A DNA stretch of 55,642 nt from assembly GCA_023662705.1 (NCBI GenBank), contig JAMPIM010000008.1:1-55642 (forward strand), given 5' to 3'. The DNA is from Candidatus Gastranaerophilales bacterium. Its GTDB lineage: Bacteria; Cyanobacteriota; Vampirovibrionia; Gastranaerophilales; Gastranaerophilaceae. Made by a program: the position numbers and the translations under genes. Positions 51,402 to 55,642 of the stretch are shown here, in pieces (the first letter of the stretch is position 1; each line of letters begins with the position of its first letter). The notes beneath the pieces were generated by a model, which saw nothing but the letters and a program-made list of their open reading frames with translations, did no database searches and was not told the DNA's origin.

Positions 51402-51998
51402 TTATAATTCGCGGCGTCCTTCAATAGCACGCGCAAGAGTAACTTCATCAGCATACTCTAAATCCGCACCAACAGGAAGTCCGAAGGCAATTCTTGAAAT
51501 CTTAATACCAAAAGGCTTAATTAATTTTGTTAAATACAAACTGGTAGCTTCGCCCTCAACTGATGGAGACAAAGCTAATATAACCTCTTTTACCTCCTCA
51601 TCTGTAAGACGACTAAGCAATTCTTTGATTCTAATATCTTCCGCACCGATTCCGTCCATAGGAGAGATTAAGCCCTGTAAAACGTGATAAAGCCCTTTGT
51701 ATTCGTTAGTCTTTTCAATAGCAATCAAGTCCTTAGTCTCCGCTACAACACAAATCACCGAGCGGTTACGATTACGCGACTCACAAATTTCACAAGGAGA
51801 TGTTGTTGATATATTAAAACATACTTCACAAGTCTTAGCACTGCGTTTGGCTTCAAGTATAGCATTTGCAAACTTTTCAACCTCACTCACTGGCATTTTT
51901 AACACTTGAAAAGCCATCCGTTGAGCCGATTTTGGACCAACGGACGGAAACTTTTGAAACTGTTCTATTAATGAAGCAATGCTTTTTGGGTATATCAT
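51402..51998 (-). CDS. recR: Recombination protein RecR
   Basis: 198-residue RecR: N-terminal HhH (FPSVGPKSAQRMAFQVL), a four-Cys zinc finger (CEVCFNISTTSPCEIC), a Toprim domain (ICVVAETKDLIAIEKTNEYK, LSPSVEGEATSLYLTKLI) and the C-terminal GLPVGADLEYADEVTLARAI. With RecO/RecF it loads RecA on gapped DNA. It directly follows ebfC, the standard arrangement. Confidence 0.97.
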   Translation of the reverse strand: MIYPKSIASLIEQFQKFPSVGPKSAQRMAFQVLKMPVSEVEKFANAILEAKRSAKTCEVCFNISTTSPCEICESRNRNRSVICVVAETKDLIAIEKTNEYKGLYHVLQGLISPMDGIGAEDIRIKELLSRLTDEEVKEVILALSPSVEGEATSLYLTKLIKPFGIKISRIAFGLPVGADLEYADEVTLARAIEGRREL

Positions 51999-52006
51999 TT
52001 TTTACC

Positions 52007-52345
52007 CTATAATGTCAAACCAGGGATGTTTACTCCGCCTGTTACAGACTTCATTTTTGATTCTAATTCTGTTTTTGATTTATCTGTTGCAACCTTCATA
52101 GCAGAAGCAATTAAATCTTCTAACATTTCAATATCATCAGCTGATACAGCAGATGGGTTTTCAGGGTTGATAGCTTCAGCAGAAAGCTTGATTGATTTGA
52201 ATATACCTTTACCATCACAAGTTACGCTTACTGAACCGTTACCAGCTTCACCCGCAATACTCATATTTGAAAGTTCGTTTTGAGCTTCCATTAATTTCTT
52301 TTGAATGTTTTGAGCTTGTTTCATCATATTCATCATGTTCATCAT
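52007..52345 (-). CDS. ebfC: YbaB/EbfC nucleoid-associated protein
   Basis: 112 residues: Met/Gln-rich start MMNMMNMMKQAQNIQKKLME, then the YbaB beta sheet (GNGSVSVTCDGKGIFKSIKL) and C-terminal helix. EbfC proteins bind DNA as dimers. Located between yebC and recR. GGAGG precedes the start. Either of several Met codons could initiate. Confidence 0.93.
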   Translation of the reverse strand: MMNMMNMMKQAQNIQKKLMEAQNELSNMSIAGEAGNGSVSVTCDGKGIFKSIKLSAEAINPENPSAVSADDIEMLEDLIASAMKVATDKSKTELESKMKSVTGGVNIPGLTL

Positions 52346-52367
52346 AATGATATTCCTCCCTATATAC

Positions 52368-53120
52368 TTATACGTCTAATTTTTCCATTAATGCATCATC
52401 GATATCAAAGTTTGCATAAACATTTTGTACATCATCGTGTTCTTCTAATCTGCCTAGCAAACGCATTATATTTTGTGCTGTTTTCTCATCAGTTACTTCA
52501 ATTGTATTTTGCGGAACTCTTGTAAATTCAGCTGTAGTTGATTTAAAACCAGCTGCTTCAAGTCCTTCTGTAATTGTTTGAAGATTTGGAACTGATGTAT
52601 AAACTTTGTATTCATCCTCCTCTTCAATAATATCTTCCGCATCAAGATTAATTGCAGCTTCAAATAATGCATCAAAATCAACAGATTCGGCATCAAATGT
52701 GATGCAGCCTTTTTTATCAAACATCCAGCCTACACAGCCTGTTTCACCAAGGTTACCGTTGAATTTTGTGAAGTAGCTTCTTACATCGCCTGCTGTTCTG
52801 TTTTTGTTATCAGTCATAGCTTCAATAACAACAGCAACACCGCCTGCTGCATAACCTTCATAAATCATTTCTTCATAGTTTTCGTTACTTCCTGCTCCGC
52901 ATCCTTTTTCGATAGCGCGTTTGATATTGTCATTAGGAAGCCCTGCTGCTTTAGCTTTTTCAATAGCAGTTCTTAAACGGAAATTACCCGCTGGATCGCC
53001 GCCGCCAAGTTTAGCCGCAACAATAAGTTCTCTTGAAAACTTCTGAAATTCTGCCGCACGAAGCGAGTCAGTTTTAGCTTTTTTATGTTTAATCGTTGAC
53101 CACTTTGAGTGTCCGCTCAT
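52368..53120 (-). CDS. yebC: YebC/PmpR family protein (TACO1-like)
   Basis: 250 residues beginning with the hallmark MSGHSKWSTIKHKKAKTDSL, then LPNDNIKRAIEKGCGAGSNE and AVVIEAMTDNKNRTAGDVRS. YebC proteins are conserved translation or transcription regulators; some relieve ribosome stalling on prolines. First of a yebC-ebfC-recR group on the minus strand. Confidence 0.95.
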   Translation of the reverse strand: MSGHSKWSTIKHKKAKTDSLRAAEFQKFSRELIVAAKLGGGDPAGNFRLRTAIEKAKAAGLPNDNIKRAIEKGCGAGSNENYEEMIYEGYAAGGVAVVIEAMTDNKNRTAGDVRSYFTKFNGNLGETGCVGWMFDKKGCITFDAESVDFDALFEAAINLDAEDIIEEEDEYKVYTSVPNLQTITEGLEAAGFKSTTAEFTRVPQNTIEVTDEKTAQNIMRLLGRLEEHDDVQNVYANFDIDDALMEKLDV

Positions 53121-53198
53121 AAATATCCCTCATTAATATATATACACTGCCTTACAATGATACTGAAAAAAAACAATAATGGCAAGTATTTTTTATGC

Positions 53199-53204
53199 TA
53201 TAGT
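53199..53204 (+). promoter_or_regulatory. -10 box of a probable leaderless tcdA promoter
   Basis: TATAGT, spacer TAATTT, then ATG, without a Shine-Dalgarno sequence. Confidence 0.5.
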
Positions 53205-53210
53205 TAATTT

Positions 53211-53894
53211 ATGCAGGAACAATTCACTCGAACATCAATGCTAATAGGCGAAGAAGCGGTAAATATACTCTCTCAAAAAAGAGTTGCAGTCTTTGGAGTA
53301 GGCGGTGTCGGCGGTTATACGGTAGAAGCCCTTGCTCGTTCAGGAATTGGAACACTGGATTTAATTGATAATGACACGGTCAATTTAACCAATATCAATC
53401 GCCAGATTATTGCACTGCATTCAACCATCGGCAAATTTAAAGTTGATGCAGCAAAGGAAAGAGCTTTAGACATTAACCCTGATATAAAAGTAAATGTTTA
53501 TAAGACATTGTATATGCCTGAAACTGCAAACGAATTTGATTTCACACAATATGATTATATCGTGGATGCAATCGATACTGTTACAGGGAAAATAGAACTT
53601 GTTATGCAGGCACAAGCAGCAGAAGTACCTATAATTTCCTCTATGGGTGCAGGAAACAAGCTCTCTCCCGAAAGATTTGAAGTTGCAGATATATACAAAA
53701 CCTCTGTATGCCCGTTAGCAAAAGTTATGAGGCAAGAGCTCAAAAAACGTGGAGTAAAAAAACTCAAAGTTGTTTACTCACAAGAAGCACCAATCAAACA
53801 CGAAGGACAAAGACTCCCTGCCAGTATTGCATTTGTACCGTCAGTCGTAGGATTAATTATTGCCGGCGAAGTAATAAAAGATTTGATTAAATAA
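53211..53894 (+). CDS. tcdA: tRNA threonylcarbamoyladenosine dehydratase (ThiF/E1-like)
   Basis: 227-residue E1-like enzyme that activates the t6A side chain of tRNA with ATP so that it cyclises to ct6A. It has the nucleotide site VFGVGGVGGYTVEALARSGI, the NINRQI motif, DAIDTVTGKIELV and the conserved CPLAKVMRQELKKRGV. Length fits TcdA/CsdL, though some ThiF relatives are similar. Ends at a bidirectional terminator. Confidence 0.9.
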   Translation: MQEQFTRTSMLIGEEAVNILSQKRVAVFGVGGVGGYTVEALARSGIGTLDLIDNDTVNLTNINRQIIALHSTIGKFKVDAAKERALDINPDIKVNVYKTLYMPETANEFDFTQYDYIVDAIDTVTGKIELVMQAQAAEVPIISSMGAGNKLSPERFEVADIYKTSVCPLAKVMRQELKKRGVKKLKVVYSQEAPIKHEGQRLPASIAFVPSVVGLIIAGEVIKDLIK

Positions 53895-53895
53895 T

Positions 53896-53932
53896 AAAAA
53901 AAAAAGAGCCGCGATATAAATCGCGGCTCTTT
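53896..53932. terminator. Bidirectional intrinsic terminator
   Basis: AAAAGAGCCGCGAT pairs with ATCGCGGCTCTTTT. It separates tcdA (plus) from the converging glucan phosphorylase gene (minus). Confidence 0.92.
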
Positions 53933-53944
53933 TATATTGTTTGA

Positions 53945-55636
53945 CTATTTGATATTTGAGTAAGTCCAAGCATCAAATGTAGGTGTTTCAGAAATATTTA
54001 ATTCTTTCTTCTTTTCACCTGCTGAACAATCATCGTGAGCGATTGGCTTATACAATCTGTTGTAGTATTCAACTACCATTCTGTCAGAGTTGAAGTAAGC
54101 TTCTGCTGTTCTGATAGCTTGTCTCATCAATCTTGCCCATTCTTGCTTGTTATTGTAGTAAGTAGGGATGATTTGATTTTCGATGATATCCATTACACAT
54201 TCGTGGTCTTTCCAGTGTCTTTCTTCCCATGGCATATCGTCATCAAGTTCAGGGTATTCAACAGTGTAACCATTGATTCCAGGGAATGTACCTTCTACTG
54301 TCCAACCATCAAATGTTGATAAGTGAAGAGCACCGTTAGCGTTAGCTGACATACCTGAAGTACCTGAAGCTTCAAACGGACGAAGCGGAGTATTCAACCA
54401 GATATCAGTACCGCGTTTTAACATACCTGATAATTGAAGTTCATAACCAGGAAGAACTACTACGTTTTTCAATGAATGAGATCTGTTCAACAATTTGTTA
54501 AACATTTCTTTACCCATAACATCATCCGGGTGGAATTTACCAGCGAAGATGATTTGGATTTTATCTTCGTTAAGCAATCTTTCGATTCTGTCTTTATCCA
54601 TAAGGATTAACCAAGCACGTTTGTAGTCAGCAAATCTTCTAGCCCAAGTAATTGTTAATACATCAGGGTTGAATCTCTTACCTGCTACGTTAGCAACGTA
54701 TTTGAATAATTCTTCTTTCATTTCACGTTTTGTTGCAAGAAGTTCATCGAATGATTTGTCTCCGTTCATTCTCTTATCTTGCCAGTAGTGAAGGTTAACT
54801 GCGTTTGTAATAGCTCTGATTGGGCATCTGTCTTCTACCCATTCCCACATTTTGTTAGCAACAAGACCGTGAAGCTGAGAAACTGCGTTTGCAATTCTTG
54901 ACATTCTTAATGCTGCAACTGTTAATGAGAAGTTTTCTCCACCCAACTGAATAGCTGTTTCACGAGAAGCGCCTGCAAAGAAGCCGCCTTCTAACAATGT
55001 GTCAACCCAGTGAACTTCGTTACCTGCTGCAACAGGAGTGTGAGTTGTGAATACAGTCTTTCTTTTAACTTCGTTCAAGTTACCGTTGTATTGTCTTAAT
55101 AATTCAAATGCTGCAGGAAGAGCGTGACCTTCGTTCATGTGAACAACATCGAAGTTGTAACCTGCTGCTTGAAGAACTCTGATACCTGCGATACCAAGGA
55201 TTGCTTCTTGAGCGATTCTGATTTTTTCATTTCCGTCATAAAGTTTGTGAGAAATGCTCTTAGCCCAATCACTGTTACCTTCAACATCTGTTGTAAGAAG
55301 ATATACAGGGCAAGTTCCGAACAATTCAGGCTCAACTCTGAAAGCTTTAACTTTAACTTTTTCACCAAAAGTATCAACATCAACTACGATACCTGTGTCA
55401 GTTAAATAATCATAATATTTTCTAATATAAGCTACTTCTACGTTGCCTGAGTGGTCAATTCTCTGGTCATAATAACCATAAGACCATAGCATGGTTACAC
55501 CAACCATCGGCATCTGTAAATAACCGGCAGATAACATGTGAGAACCTGCCAAAAATCCTAAACCACCTGAGTAAGTCTTAAGTGATTGATCCATTGCTAT
55601 TTCCATTGAGAAATAAGCTACGTTTGGTAATGTCAT
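53945..55636 (-). CDS. Alpha-glucan phosphorylase family protein (GT35) lacking PLP lysine
   Basis: 563 residues with clear family blocks: VAYFSMEIAMDQSLKTYSGG LGFLAG (7-31), VVHMNEGHALPAAFELL (164-180), TTHTPVAAGNEVHW (197-210), WARRFADYKRAWLILM (331-346) and TPLRPFEASGTSGM (416-429). In active phosphorylases the lysine that holds PLP follows GTSGM; here residue 430 is Ser (codon 54347-54349) in SGMSANANGAL. The protein is also shorter than most members (700-850). It could be an inactive or regulatory homologue, or a glycosyltransferase of different chemistry. The ATG is in the window but its upstream region is not. Confidence 0.85.
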   Translation of the reverse strand: MTLPNVAYFSMEIAMDQSLKTYSGGLGFLAGSHMLSAGYLQMPMVGVTMLWSYGYYDQRIDHSGNVEVAYIRKYYDYLTDTGIVVDVDTFGEKVKVKAFRVEPELFGTCPVYLLTTDVEGNSDWAKSISHKLYDGNEKIRIAQEAILGIAGIRVLQAAGYNFDVVHMNEGHALPAAFELLRQYNGNLNEVKRKTVFTTHTPVAAGNEVHWVDTLLEGGFFAGASRETAIQLGGENFSLTVAALRMSRIANAVSQLHGLVANKMWEWVEDRCPIRAITNAVNLHYWQDKRMNGDKSFDELLATKREMKEELFKYVANVAGKRFNPDVLTITWARRFADYKRAWLILMDKDRIERLLNEDKIQIIFAGKFHPDDVMGKEMFNKLLNRSHSLKNVVVLPGYELQLSGMLKRGTDIWLNTPLRPFEASGTSGMSANANGALHLSTFDGWTVEGTFPGINGYTVEYPELDDDMPWEERHWKDHECVMDIIENQIIPTYYNNKQEWARLMRQAIRTAEAYFNSDRMVVEYYNRLYKPIAHDDCSAGEKKKELNISETPTFDAWTYSNIK

Positions 55637-55642
55637 AATTTT

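Overview
The window is a contiguous piece of an AT-rich, diderm bacterial chromosome. The best fit is a gut member of the non-photosynthetic sister lineage of Cyanobacteria (Melainabacteria/Vampirovibrionia, Gastranaerophilales type). This rests on a BamA/Omp85 next to a Skp-like chaperone, a large AsmA-like protein, cyanobacterial-type Ycf46 and Ycf35(DUF1257)-like proteins, an LL-diaminopimelate aminotransferase (DapL), and several short lineage-type proteins with polar N-termini containing Asn-Phe or Phe-Gly. Taxonomy is an inference; no rRNA gene is present. I see no phage, IS element, CRISPR array or tRNA.

Layout. 1-4.9 kb: scpA, a small membrane protein and smc (chromosome condensation). 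4.9-10.6 kb: a giant flagellin whose variable region is replaced by four units of RTX-like Gly/Asp/Asn repeats, with a C10 tract 50 nt upstream, diverging from a 434-residue protein that may be an appendage or export substrate. 10.6-18.1 kb: a same-strand cluster of DUF2997, a DUF1257-like protein, a Ycf46-like AAA+ ATPase, four related membrane proteins (two ending in a ComEA-type helix-hairpin-helix domain), an NrdG-like radical SAM activase, and a soluble protein resembling the cytoplasmic domain of the flagellar/type III export gate FlhA. Five of these proteins end in a similar tail, Arg-x-(Leu/Val)-Asp-(Leu/Phe/Cys). I consider this the best candidate for an undescribed system. 18.1-21.8 kb: pyrimidine-nucleoside phosphorylase, Skp/OmpH and BamA, apparently upstream in the same transcription direction.

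22-37 kb: an unknown helical protein, topA-dprA, the rpsF-ssb-rpsR operon, YqeG, a U32 peptidase-family protein, a DUF4127 protein, flotillin with an NfeD-like partner, a shortened dihydrolipoamide-dehydrogenase-like protein and two lineage-type membrane proteins. 37-49 kb: AsmA-like protein, WG-repeat protein, a kinase-fold protein, a 2-hydroxyacyl-CoA dehydratase activase-related protein, mutL, nadK, a bifunctional-nuclease family protein, two small unknowns, dapL and an orphan OadG-like subunit. 49-55.6 kb: pgi, an unknown, a YjfB-like motility peptide, recR, ebfC, yebC, tcdA and an alpha-glucan phosphorylase family protein that lacks the expected PLP lysine.

Expression signals. Most genes have strong AGGAGG-type ribosome binding sites. 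At least nine genes instead carry a TANNNT box 6-7 nt before the start codon and no Shine-Dalgarno sequence, the pattern expected of leaderless mRNAs. Clear intrinsic terminators separate many units. A 100-bp structured intergenic element occurs twice (about 9.0 and 36.9 kb).
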